Source: Carallia brachiata (Eukaryota; Streptophyta; Magnoliopsida; Malpighiales; Rhizophoraceae). Taken from it: a stretch of DNA of 64,000 nucleotides. The stretch spans positions 2,186,056 to 2,250,055 of the forward strand of contig JADCRB010000037.1 of assembly GCA_021464245.1 (NCBI GenBank), in the 5' to 3' direction. The position numbers were made by a program, and so were the translations under genes. Below, one piece after another: positions 46,457 through 59,226 of this stretch; positions within the stretch are counted from its first letter, which is position 1, and each line of letters opens with the position of its first letter. Below the pieces are notes generated by a model. The model did no database searches and had not been told where the DNA came from. It saw only the letters and a list, made by a program, of their open reading frames with translations.

Positions 46457-46846
46457 ATGGATGATAGGAGCATGGGCAGCATGGGCTCAGCAAGTGACAT
46501 GACGATGATGATGCAGATGAGCTTCTACTGGGGGAAAAACGCCATAATCCTGTTCTCAGGATGGCCAAAAGACAGCCTTGGCATGTACATCTTGGCTCTC
46601 TTTGTCGTGCTTTTGCTAGCTGTTGCAGTGGAATTATTGTCGGCCGCTCCGAGCTACAAAACGGGCAGGAGTCCAGCCGCTGCTGCCTTCAGCCAAGCCA
46701 TCGTCTACGCATTTCGCATGGGCCTGGCTTACATGGTCATGCTTGCCGTCATGTCGTTCAATGGCGGGATTTTTATAGCAGCCATTGTTGGCCATGCCGT
46801 TGGGTATTACTTCGTGAAGGCTCGCGATCTTGCCATGGTCAATTAA
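46457..46846 (+). CDS. COPT: COPT/Ctr-family copper transporter
   Basis: This 129-residue protein is a plant Ctr copper importer, which works as a trimer to move copper(I) across the plasma or internal membranes. The methionine-rich N-terminus (MDDRSMGSMGSASDMTMMMQ) would collect copper. It is followed by the family signature MSFYWGKNAIILFSGWP. Three membrane spans follow: residues about 40-62, 85-105 (containing MVMLAVM, the MxxxM pore motif of helix 2) and 106-122 (GIFIAAIVGHAVGYY, the GxxxG packing motif of helix 3). It ends KARDLAMVN and lacks the C-terminal CxC/CC seen in some COPT proteins. The gene is a single exon, as is usual for the family. The ATG at 46457 is the first after a CT-rich leader. 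Confidence 0.94.
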   Translation: MDDRSMGSMGSASDMTMMMQMSFYWGKNAIILFSGWPKDSLGMYILALFVVLLLAVAVELLSAAPSYKTGRSPAAAAFSQAIVYAFRMGLAYMVMLAVMSFNGGIFIAAIVGHAVGYYFVKARDLAMVN

Positions 46847-46849
46847 AAT

Positions 46850-48430
46850 GGCGAGAACATTTTCAGGGAGATTTATTTGAAATAAAAATTAATAAATAAA
46901 AAAATTTATATAACATAAAATTATGTGTGTGATATATTTATATAAAATATGAATAAAAATAATATGTGGGATCTAATTTTACTTGTATTTCTTAAAATTT
47001 CTATGCATATTTCTAACATTTTTTGTCTCATTTACCTCTTCTTCGATATCTTAGTTTTTTAATTATATGATATCATAGAAATGAAAAGTAACATTGTTGG
47101 TTTTGCTTCTGGGGCTGGTCGCTCACCAAAAAATGTAACTTTCATATCAATATATGCGACAGGTATGACACCTAAGAGGACATGTTTCGGTATCAACGAA
47201 GCAGAGTGACACCCGAAAGCTACACAGCACCCACACCAGCCAACTTTTTTTTTTTTTAAACACATGAAATAATTAGTAGTTTGTTTATTAGGTGTTAATA
47301 GAGAATAGAGATATAAGTTCAAAAATATTGTAAAGAATACACTGAACTTAAAGAGTAAAGTCTCCAGAATCTCACTTAAAGTGAGATAGAAAGTATTGAT
47401 AGAACCATGACTTAAAAAGGTACCGGCCACTCAAACAATCTTAAGTGGTTCACCCAACCCTTCGTTTTTCCTCTTCTTTAAGTTAATAACAACAGCCGTA
47501 CATATCCTTTGCAACGCAAAATTGCCAAATGTTCCATCCAGAAATGACGAAAGGGCTCCCTGATGTCATGGTCTTTCCTAGAGAGTTACTACTGAACAAT
47601 TTCACTTCATTTTTACAAGGATGTTTCCACATCGAATTTGAAACTTTCAAACGAATAAAATAACTTTAACTTCATACCAAGGCTCTTTTACATAACCTAA
47701 ATCCTTACAACAAAAAATATACGTTTGTTTCGCATGCACAGAAGAATATGCTGATTAAACAAATCACAAGACTAACAAATCAGGACCTTTTGGAAACTTG
47801 CAGAAAAACTTTTAACAGAATAATATTTTAGCACAGGGGGACCATTTGCAACAGTCCCATCCTTCTGGATCTCTTTCTACATAATATTTTCCCCCATATA
47901 ATTACTGCGCATTACACGTTTTTGACATGTGTGAACACATGGTGCTCCTGCGACACCGCTTTTTTGACAACAGAACAATAGAACTAGGTTATCTATCGTA
48001 TCGCTGTAAACATAGGTCATCAGCCGACGAGACATCAAATGCTTCGATCGGGCCCAATCCCTCTACGAGGCAGCATAACAGCCAAATGACCAGTTGAGAA
48101 TGCTTGCTGCCATCCATGTCAACAGTTCGCTCAAACAACAAAGATCAGATTGCTTTCCTGAAAGTTGAGTATTTGCGGCTTTGTGCACATCAAATACAAC
48201 TAAATATTTTTTTTTTTAATTTTATTTTATCTGTAAAGGACATTGTAGATTATTATTGGAGAAGTGGGCATGTAAGAGAGACCACCAGAACTTAAACCTT
48301 AAATCTTTCAATTGAAGACATGTAATTTTAACCACTCTATCTAAAGTGCGTCCTCTTATTAATGTTTTTTTTTTTTTGGTCCCACCTATTAATGTTTTTG
48401 TTTTTTTGTCCCAAGCATATGCCCAACGTA
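46850..48430. other. Intergenic DNA between the convergent COPT and PAS1 genes
   Basis: AT-rich after COPT. A minus-strand frame at 47059-47430 contains CGCCVAFGCHSASLIPKHV, but I recognise no domain and regard it as repeat-derived. The stretch 47460-48430 probably includes the 3' untranslated region of PAS1. Confidence 0.4.
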
Positions 48431-48435
48431 CTTCA

Positions 48436-51400
48436 TCACAAAATGGTGCATCTTTGAAGACCAAGAGCCGAAAATACTCTTCTACCAGTGGGCCACAAAC
48501 GGGAGAACAAGCCCATTCTAGGTGCATTGGCTTCATCTTCAAGAACCGTATCCTCAGCTCCATCTGAATCCTCCTGTTCCCCATTCGTCTGCTTCTCACT
48601 TGAACTCTGCTCTTCTTCCCTATTTTCTGTTCCAACCTCGGCAATTTCCCCTGGCTTCTTGTCAAAAAGTCCTTTAAATTGTTTCCGTGCCTTCTTCTCA
48701 ACTTCCTGCAATTAAAGTAAACCTTCATAAAGATAGAGAGCATTTTATGCATCAAATCAAATGAAAACACTTCATTTATGTTTGACCCACCAGCTTCTTC
48801 TGCTTCAGTTTGAGAAGGGCTTCTTTTGCATCAGGTTCAGATGACTTGTCGACTTTCATCATCTATCAGCAGCCAGATGCATCATCAGAAAATGAATGTC
48901 AAGAATTTTAAACTCTGCTTCTTAATTACGTATTTAAAATCACCATTTCAAAATCAGTCGTTGCTTCCTCAAAATCCCCAGCGGCCACGTAGGCCATTCC
49001 GCGGCGGTACAGAGCTTTTACATGCGCAGGATTTGCATCCAAGACCTGCATATTTTATTCAGATCACATCTCAAGATCCTGACCCAAAAGTGTGAGAATG
49101 GTCTATGAAATAATTTAATTGGGAAAGCTAGGATGACAATGAGAAGAAACTTGGACTGTTGGGGCCCAGAAAGGAAAATTTTCTACGTAACAGCCACACA
49201 GGCTCCCACATTTCTATTTTGGAGCTCACATAAGGCCTGACCACAACAGTTAATGGGTGACCCACACCTCGTCCACTGCCTTTTTGGAAAATAATACATG
49301 CTGCTGTAGGACATTTGAGCTGCCATTATCTTACTCAAAGAGCTCATTTCCATAGTGCCATTCAGTTTAACAATTGTTGTTCTAACAAAACAGAGCAGCA
49401 AAATCTTTATGTGAACTTCCACAACTGATCGTCTCTCAAGCTTGACTTAAATGTAACAAATGGAAGCAGTGTCAACTCCTAAAACGTACCTTATTGCATG
49501 CCTCGATGGATTTTCTGCATTCTCCCAATTTGAGGTAGCACGCAGCAACATTTAGGTTTAACAGATTCTTCAAAATCCACAAGAAAAGAAAGAATGAATA
49601 TTTGGAAGGTGCAGATATATGGTGTGGGGGTTAAATAGAATCAAGGAGTTCATTTGGTTGCCAAAATGATCATGAAAGCTTACTCTTGTATTCACAAAAA
49701 TTTTCCCTTCCTCATCATCTTGTGGATTAACATGATTAAATTCCCGAAGTACCTGTTTAGAAGGTTATGAAATATGTTACATGAACACTTGAAAAGTGCA
49801 AGCATATAGCACAGAAATTTAAAAAAGAAAAAAGAAAGCTCCATCAATCCTTAGAACTAGAACAAGAAATTCATTTTAAGCAGCATATACAAAACTCAAA
49901 GCACTACCATTGTTTTTATAATTTAAAGAAAAAGCAATCACAGCAAACCTTTTCTTCCCTCTTTTTAAGGCTTTTCTATCTGAATTCCTGCTGTTTCAAT
50001 ATAAATTTGTAAAGTAAATTTGATACCTAGCCATTTCAGCTTTTTCAGAAGTTGAATATGCCAGCAAATGAAGCATGTAGTCAAGCAGGTTGAGAGAATG
50101 AGGCGAAAATGTTACCTTCTCATACTTTGCTTTTGCAAGTTCATACTTTCCTTCTTTGAAGAGTCCGTTTCCCTGTAGATAAGAATAACTATCTCGGTTT
50201 CAAGTCTGCCACAAACAAGCTCAAGCCCAACAGTGAAAAAAGCTTGACTTAGGAACATTTTGGTGCATGCAACTTAAAAGCTAATCTGGGTGCAAAATGC
50301 ATTCTGCTTCGAAGGGTCAAATATAGCACAATAAGATGGATAGACATACAGTGTTCCTGATCTTCTCTGCTTCATCCATTATATTCTGAAAATTCAAACC
50401 AGTCCAATCCTGCAACAAGGATTCATATGAACTTTCTGATACAAAATAAAAGTAAATTTTCAAGAGCTTGAAATATTCCATCCAAATAAGGATGGCCAGA
50501 TACTCAAAAGTCACTCAAGTAAACCCACACCCCATACACTTTCCCAATTTAACATTTGCACCAGACCTCTAATGCCAGACTAACACCAAAAACAAATTTT
50601 TTTTTTTTAAAGAGCGTAACTCAGAGAACCAAATTTTAATGTTCAAAGATGGCAAAGAGCCACTTAACACAGAGAATAATGAAGATTCCGAAACAATCAA
50701 ACGAAAGTAGCATGAATTTCTAAAAGATATCAGCCACTTACCCTTGGCATCTCAAAACCAAGAAGCTCAATCTCCCATTGAATATGAGCACCTTTAGGAA
50801 CATTGGGTGGCCTAGACAAATGGAGGGGAGAAAAAGGTAGTGAAAAAATAGGTTATGGAAATACTATGCAAAAATGATGATGACAATGCTAACAATAAGT
50901 TTAGCCATAATGCCTAACCTTGGGAACTTGTCATATGCATAATCAGGGGGGCATGTGACAAGAGCGATCTCTCCAGGCAGCATTAGACGAACACACATTT
51001 CAAATCCTTCAGGCACCTTTAGCACAAGAAAGAAAGTTTCAAATCCATCAACATCAAGTCTTTGGCTTGAAAAATTGGCAAAGGTTCAGCAATCCTACCA
51101 AACTTTAAAAGAGAAAAAAAATAAAATAAAATAAAGAGACTTTCCAAAATTTATTTTGTGTTTCATGCGAGAGATCGACTCACACGCCCTTCTCCCGAAC
51201 TGAACTCTAGAGGCCGACCATCATTATCAACTCTAGTATCATAGAAAACTGTCTTTTCTTCATTAAGAAGCATGCCCTTGTAATGAACACGTAGCAGACT
51301 GTCATGAAGAGGGCAATCCATGGGAAATTCACCTATACGTTCAGGGCAATCAAGAATCCACATCATAAATGCATCACATAACTATTGTAAAGGCAAACAT

Positions 51401-54400
51401 TATGCATATAAATGGAAAAGCTATTTACAAAGTAAAAACAAGGAAAAATGAGAAAAGATAACTAAAAAAGAAATGACATCATATTATTTTATATGACATA
51501 TTATATCTGGATAAGTCACGAGCATACCAGAAGGGGGTAAATGGTGAACACTATGAAAAGAAAATGAGCAAGGAAAATAGAGAGACATCTTTGTAGGTGA
51601 CTCTTCTTTCAACTTATACAGTTTAACAAATGTTTATGATCTCAAGGTCACACCTTTTCCATCACAAAGACGGCGTTTTATCAACCGCCCATCTCCAAGC
51701 ATGTCACGCACCTGCCAATGTTAAGCTAGAGATATAAATCACACCATCAAAATCTCTTCTGTGAAAGTAGATTCATAAGCAAACAAAAAATGAAAAGCTA
51801 AAGTCAAGCCATAGGGAGAGCAAGGGCTTCTCTTTGAGTCAAGCACCAATGAAGCCTTTATGTATGTTTTCACATGTCACGTGTCATGCCACCCTAATAT
51901 AGCACTTATAACATTTGTCACTAAATTACCCTGGTCCTCATCCTAAAGGAGTCAAATCTGTAACCCGGCTAAATTACCAGATTACAGACCATCCTTAGTA
52001 CCATCAAGAGTAGCCACTGCCTAACCACACAGCAGGAAATTAATTTGGGGCCAATTCTGCTCCCTTTTCTAGATGAAACATGAACTAAGTGAAGCACTGT
52101 AAATGGCATCAACATCAAATGAAATACATACAGAATAAGTAGAGAAATAACAATTAAGAAGGAACAATCCCACAGCAATAAGTTTCAACTTATTTCACAA
52201 AAGTCAGGAATTTTGAAAACAGTATTTTAGCCCCAAAATATTATCTGGATTCCCTGATCAGTGAAGAGACCATGCTTTTCAATGGAGCACAGAAGACGGT
52301 AGCTTGTTCTTCAGTGCACAAATGTGATATCAAACAAGTCATAGCGGTGAGGAGGGATTTTACACAAACCTGAATAAAATGAACAAGTTCAACCTCAAAA
52401 TGGACTTCATCAATTCCTTCTTCGAGAGACATTAGCGGAGACTGAGTTAAGTACTGACTGTTGACATAAATCACTGCTTTTTCTTGCCGTGTCATTGTTC
52501 CTATTCCCATCTCAAGACCTCCAGGTACCTAAATCAGAATTGAGCTCAGGGAATTAGACCATAGAGTACTTAATGACAAAGTACCATGGGTAGTACAAAT
52601 CATAGTAACAAAAGCAAAATAGCTTCCATTCTTACAAAATAATCTTAAATTACAAACTCAATGAATCAGTAAATGTGCTGGGTTATGGGACAGGGGGCAG
52701 GAATGCAGAAAAGTGAATAATGCAAACCAGGAATGTTTATAGACGGATACCTAGAAGGAATGCACTACTTAACGGATAACAAACCTCAGATTTCCCAAAA
52801 GTGAAGAAATCTGGCTCTCCTTGTTTGTGTGACAAGATTACTTTGCCATCACCTGTTTTTGCAGAAATCCTGAAAATAAAAAATGCTTTCAATTAAAAAA
52901 TAAGATGGTTCATGTTACAATCTATCACAAAATTAGAAGAACGGGATGGAGAACTGAATGCAAGTATTTACCAAGCTTTAACTTCATAAGGTTCCCTTGG
53001 TGTTTCCCACCCCTCCCCTTCACTGATTACCTGCCCAGATAAATAGTTTATCAATCTTTCAATGATTCTAAGTCTGATGCAAATAAAGCCTTTCAATCTT
53101 GAAAAGGTCAATGTAAAGGTTCAGCGGGGGTCACCAATTAACCAAAGAACAGATCTCATAAAGTACTCCAAGCTCGCAGCCACCAGTTAGCAGATTACAT
53201 AAAAGATATCAAAATAAATCAAAAAAAATTTTCAAAATCTGGATCGAACATTTCAGCAAAATATGGGAATTGTTTTCCACATAATCAACTTCCTTGTAGA
53301 ATACTTAGACATGGTTACCAAATTCCATATCTTGCAATAACTTATCACAGTCTCATTACCTTCTTTGTAACTCCCAAATCATCACTGACAACCTGCAGAG
53401 AATGCATGATAGAACGTCATGTCGTTAGAGATTGAAAAACTCTTTGCGACATAAATAAGACACAATAAGTTAAAAAAAAAGGGGGAGTCTTGCCTTGACT
53501 TTCGAGAAATCTATCATTTCAATCTCAAAATGAAGTTCATCATCCTTGGGAAAGCTACTTGGAGGTGAAAGTGGACATTCGGCCTCACCATAGTGCATTT
53601 GAGGTTTCATTTTGAACTGAAACAAAAGATATAATAACCATGATATAAAACCATAAATTGGCAAATGCCCTCTCCCAGCCCATAAATAAACTAAGAAGAG
53701 GCAAACGAAATCAGCAAATGGTTTTCCTACAATGTGAATAATATACAATTGTGTATTCTCATACTTACTCAATCGTAAAATCTTTTCTCATTGTTCCTCC
53801 ATATTCAGGAACACTCACAAGTCGAATATAAATAAGCATTCACAAACAGAAGCACACACACAGTACTGCAAGTCTTGAATTACTAAAGACACGAGCCAAT
53901 ACCATTGCCACTTCACCCTTTAACATTGTCGGAAGTCCTTCTATCAATCCCAATAACATTTTGCTTTTGTCCAAAACTTGTCTTATCGGAGTACCTTTTC
54001 CTGTAATGGATAGAACATGCTGTTTAAATCCAATGACCATATATTGGAAGATAATTTGACAAAGTATTCATTCGATGAAAGTTAAGTAGTCCCAAAATCG
54101 GCAGCTAGAAAGCCACAAATCTCTACATACATTTGCCGGGCATGAAAAGACACCAACACAACTGACCTCCATATTCTGCTCTAGAAGACTCAACAATAAC
54201 TCCATCCAATGTTCTCACAGTACAATGATATATAACCTGCAAATTTCTAAAAGCTAACCGCATTACAGCAATTCAGCATCAAAAGAATCATTTTCTTTGC
54301 CTTAAAAAAAAAAAAAAGCACCTAAAAGCGTCAAATTCTTTAAAAAAAAAAAAAGAAGAAAGAGCTGACCTGATCACCATCTGATGGTCTAGCATCACCG

Positions 54401-54655
54401 CCGCCTGGTCTCATCTCAGCTTTCATTAAACTCCCGGCCACAATTTTCTTCCTTCTATTTAACCCAAAAAAAAAAACCAAATCGGAACGCATTTTTCACT
54501 TGTACTAATTTCTACTTACTAAACACATTTTAAAAATGACAAATTAAACAAACAAAAACGAAAAGAAGAACAGACTACCTCTTCTCGATCTCCGTAGGCT
54601 CTTTCTTCTTCTTCTCTGGAACATAATCTTGCACCGCATCCTCCGCCGCCGCCAT
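48436..54655 (-). CDS. PAS1: PASTICCINO1-type FKBP immunophilin with TPR domain
   Basis: Twenty coding exons join in frame to 623 residues (Arabidopsis PAS1 is about 635): 54579-54655, 54370-54454, 54167-54236, 53903-54000, 53494-53616, 53360-53392, 52972-53030, 52785-52869, 52370-52528, 51654-51711, 51184-51332, 50919-51016, 50742-50811, 50350-50409, 50116-50172, 49684-49752, 49490-49567, 48944-49045, 48791-48862, 48436-48705. Three FKBP-type domains lie near residues 53-145, 170-257 and 284-378, then TPR repeats near 402-520 (LNVAACYLKLG, HVKALYRRGMAYVAAGDFEE), then an acidic tail and a GLFSRLWPTGRRVFSALGL end. PAS1 is a plant developmental immunophilin linked to very-long-chain fatty acid elongation in the endoplasmic reticulum. 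Intron 5 uses a GC donor. Confidence 0.95.
53393..53493 (-). other. PAS1 intron 5, GC-AG type
   Basis: The exon ends GTCAAG and the intron starts GCAAGA, not GT; the acceptor is CTGCAG. With the GC donor the protein reads DFSKVKVVSDDLG, the same length as Arabidopsis DFSKAKIASDDLG. The only nearby GT would delete residues V and K. Confidence 0.8.
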
Positions 54656-54659
54656 CTCC

Positions 54660-57600
54660 GGCCGCCGTCTTGGAGAAATCGAGCGGAAAGTGAAAAATTA
54701 CTTGAACCCTATCTGAGACGAGGTTACAACAACTCTCAGTCTCGTTTAGCCGCTGTTGACTAACTTTGTAAATGCATCACCAGAAAACTGAGCTAATTCT
54801 TGGAGGCAGAAGACGAATTGGCAGTCTCGTCAAGGTCAAGCTTCGATGGCCAATAGGCCAATGAGAAAATAATCTTTGACTTTTAATTCCAACGGTTGAT
54901 TTCACAGAAAATGTACTGGGCGTATTAATACTATGTTGTTATGTCACACACAAGAGCAAACCCAAGCCGGTTTGTCTGGATTGCTGTACACCTGTGCCCC
55001 TAATCCGTGTAATTTTAATATCAGAGTTAGGGCTTTTATTCTCAAACAAACAAGTAGGGCTTCTATTCTCAAACAAACGAGAAGGCGCAAGCAGGCACTG
55101 CTATAAACGATAAGAGTTCGTCATCACTTAATTAAAGATGTTAAATTCAAATTTTAATAATTTAGTTATGTTAAATATTATTTGAAAAATTTTTACCGTC
55201 TTTTAAAATCTTGATTTAAATTAGTCAATTTAATAAACTGAATACTGAACAAATAAAAAAAATAAACAAAAAGAATAGGTTGGATCCAACTTTTGGGTTG
55301 AGTTGGGTTAAATAAAGAATATAAATAATCGGTATATTTGTGATAATATTTTTTTTATCAGAAAAAAACAAACAAAAGGGCTAAAGATTTGGACTTTAAA
55401 TCACAGTTCAAACCAATTTAAAAAAAAGAAATAGGCCAGCCGCATGCAGTGAGCAGTGGCCAGTAATTGGGCTTACTGACAAAGACCTTGAGTGATGGGC
55501 CTCGAAGCCCATTTCTTCTGCATTTAAGACCCAAGCGTGAGGCGCAGTTTGCGGCTGTTCTCAACTACTGCTCAATTGTAAACCTGCATTATGTGAGTAA
55601 TGTCTCTGCCCATTCCCTGTTGGACTTGGATCTTTCACCATCTTGACATGACAGTCCTCCGGTCAAACATTATGCAAGCGAGTCTATCGAATCCTGTTTC
55701 AATGAATTAAGAATCAAGAGAAATGTTACTAACAGTTATTTTTATCTTTTTTTTTATAATTGTTGTTTATATGACAGGTGTTAATTGGTTGTCAAAAAGT
55801 TGAATATCAAAAATATTACAGAAATGTCATTGAAAAGTATTAATATGTTAATTTGTGATTGGTATTTATAAAAAAAAAAAAAAGTAAAAAGTGACTGTTT
55901 ATAACAAACCTCTTAAGAATTAAGTTCTAGAAGTTTTTGTCTGGCTGAGGTGGTCGAAAAAACGAGATTCAAGTTCTTGTTTATATTCCCAATTCTTTTA
56001 TCTTCCAATTGCTAGAATAACAATTCTAAGGAAAAAAAAAAAATTTAAGTTTCAACCAAATTTTGTATAATTATCAATTGACATTCTCAAACCAAGATAA
56101 TATCTCTCTCTCTCTCTCTCTCGTTTTATGGTTTTATGTCAACAACCATATCTATTAAGCTCTGATAGCACTTAAAATTTTCTCAATTAATAGCTAAACA
56201 TGGGATCTTAACCTTCTTTTTGTGTTTAAACATTCTAGAAAAAAAATAGGTAACAACACTTAAAAAATAACGTTAAAGAAATAAAAAAAATGTGAATCAA
56301 TCATATGTCATCTGATCCTGTAAATAAATGAATCTAGAAGCAAGATAATTTACTTTATTGACCTCATGTCTCTACTTAAGTGTCGTTATATAATCGTGCT
56401 CAACATTCTATTAATCCATGAATGATTAATCAAAACAATAATTAATTTGAAGTCATTAGTAAATAAGGGTTAAGCGTATGTGATGCAAGCGATATATATC
56501 CAACTAAGGGAGAGTCAATCTGCTATGTTATTTGCTATAGGTTTTGTCATTAATATAGATAACAAAGTATAGTTTGTCATTGAGTTTTTTTTTTTTTTTT
56601 TTAATTTCATAAAAAAGTACAGTTTGTCACTGCACGGACAAACAATTGGCTAGACTTCAAAGCAATCGGCAAGTGGGCAATCACCAATCACGAAAGGAAA
56701 CCACATCGACTAATTTACACATATATTGATCTAATCATCGGTTTTTAAACGCATAATTGTGATCGTAAAAATCATGTTAAAAGTGGTAATCGTCATTCTT
56801 CAACTCATTTACGTCGAAACCAACTTTGTGGAATCCACGCGCAAGATTACCGTGTCCTATGCTGGGAAACAAACTCGTACGCTATCTACAATATTATCAA
56901 AGGTTCAAACAGTACACATCTCAATATTAAAAACCCATTTATCCTAACATCAGTAAACTCCATAGTTTGAGTAATCAATTGGTCTAACTTATGTTTTTAT
57001 TGTCGAAATGTAATGTCTCTATGGTACGGGACTGTTTGTTGGTTTGGCTTGGTTGTTTGAGCAACCATTGAATTCAGAATCCTTCACGAGGACGGAACAT
57101 GGCCCAAAAACGTTGTGCTGAAGGGCTTGTTAAATTTGTTCATTTAATTGCGAAGTAAATGGCAGTAAGAAGTTATTCCAATTCAGTCTTGTTGCCTTGT
57201 AGTAGTTACTGGAAAGGTGCTTATTAATTTTATTCATTTTTTTTAGTAAGTAAAATTAACTTATAATCTAATATTATTTAAATATTATTTTTAATATTTT
57301 TATTCAAATAAACCTCACTTATTGTATAGTATAAAATCATGAGTAAATTATACTCACTTAAAAAAGAGAGTCAAAATAGAAATCACTTACTTGAAAATCT
57401 GGATCTTCTATTATATAGAAAGAACATACGAGCTTTGTTTTTTTTTTTTAACACAAAAAAAAAGATTCATCGAAAGTATAACGATCAACAAATTTGTAAG
57501 TTCAAGCTGGCTTTTAAATTGTTGATGTTCTTATTCAAACTCTCTTATAGAGAGAACTCACTACGGAAATAACTATTAGTTTTGAAATAAATCACTCAAA

Positions 57601-59210
57601 TCCGACCACGGTATTAATGAATCTTAAATCTATACGCTGCACTGACACTGGATATCCTCAATTGAAGGGAGAGCGACAACTTAAAAACTCGAACTCAAAT
57701 TAATGCTGAATGTAACGCGCTAAATCACTACTAAACTGCTACTTCCAATAATAAAAACATACGAACTTTTGGGCGGCCCCAATTGTCATATCACATAAAA
57801 ATTACTATGACTAATGGTTAAAATGATTTTAATTAATCAAACAATAAAAAAAATATTGATATTAAGACCAAAAAAAATTGTTGATATTTAACTTATAACA
57901 TTCGAGGCAAGGAATAGGCGGCAAGAGCAAGAATGAAGAGCCATTACACGAAAGAGGGCGATCAAGTCAAAGAGACAGCAAGACCGGAACGTGGGACGCA
58001 ATACACCAAGCACGACCGCCGCAAACGACACATCAACCGACGTATGCCAAAAAGATATGAACACGCTCAGCCATGCGCGACGTCATGGCGCGATTTCTCC
58101 GCCAGCCAACATGTAGTGCGACCCGCGTGGATTTATAAATAAACAAAACAAGAAAATTAAATAGCATGGCCTTTGGACGTGGTCCAACACCACGAGCCCA
58201 CAACTGCCGGCCGAGTGATCGTGCTGGCCATGCACGGTTAGTCCGTGGCGAAAGGTACAATTCTTCTAGGACAAATAAATTTCGAATCCACGTAGGAGTG
58301 ATTTAGGGAGTGGAGGGACAACGAAAAAACTGATAATAATTTACAAGGATATGCAGCATTATAAAAAAATATATTACATTTTAAGATAAACAATACACAA
58401 ACCGTTACTAAAAAAGGGGGAAAAAAAAAACCTGCCAACAAACCATCGAGAAGAGAGCTGGCAACTGGGCCTCGGTGGCTTAACTAGTCAAAACATATTT
58501 ATGGGACGACAGATTATTTACTCGACCATGCTGCACATAATCGTACATTGGGCCAGCGCATTTCTCTGGGATAGATTGCACGTTTAGAAATGCCAGCTAT
58601 CGATAACCATAAACAAGTAAGATCCACCTGCTTAGGATGGTTGGCTGAGCAATTACGAGTTAACATTAAAAACGGTTCCCTAGAGGAAAGTATGTTGGAA
58701 AATGATTTTTCTCTATTTTATTGTGTTATTGCTTCATGGCTACAGAGCAGTGCACGGGCTGTGTAGTTTACTAACGCAGCTAAACATTGATAGTAAGGAT
58801 AAATTTCAATAATCAAAGTACTAATTTTGCTCTCAAACATTGCTACCCCCATGGCCATGCCCTAACCACAGAAGAAGTTAATGGCTAGCTTAGTGCCAAT
58901 ATCCATTTATTTTCCAAAGCAGAAACATTTCCGTCCACTCCACCCCATTTTGGACCCGCGCCCAAAACAAAGGGGAACAAAAGTTGCTGCTGAACTTACT
59001 TTTCGGAAAGTAAAAATTTATTTTCCCTATTTTCTAACACAAAAATACCTTTCAAATTTCTTTCTCCTTCGTCATCATCATTTCTTCTGTTAAATCTTTT
59101 CCTTTTTCACCACCTCCCCCATTTGCCTACATGCTACCTGCTTTCCTATATTTCTTGCAAATTTTTCTTTCAGACCTAGATATGATTTCCCCAAAACACC
59201 ATAAAACCGC
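54660..59210. other. Intergenic DNA upstream of PAS1, no further gene recognised
   Basis: The first 300 bases hold the PAS1 promoter; CCAAT words occur near 54850-54865. A (TC)10 run lies at 56103-56122. The segment 57900-58260 is GC-rich against its AT-rich surroundings and includes GGATTTATAAATAAAC (a TATA-like word), but its frames match no family I know. No tRNA gene was spotted. Confidence 0.4.
55127..55256 (+). repeat. Dispersed repeat family 2, copy 3
   Basis: It carries AAATTCAAATTTTAATAATT, TTTTTACCGTCTTTTAAAAT and TAAACTGAATACTGAACAAA with an A-rich end, the clearest match to the copy at 46.1 kb. Confidence 0.6.
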
Positions 59211-59226
59211 CGTACGAAGAAATGGA

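Noticed and set aside
47059..47430. Minus-strand frame with a cysteine-rich stretch
   Set aside because: There is no recognisable domain and part of the frame is poly-lysine from a T run; perhaps repeat-derived.
58033..58260. GC-rich block with overlapping frames and a TATA-like word
   Set aside because: Could be a fragment of a retroelement LTR, but no paired copy, primer site or coding domain is visible in the window.
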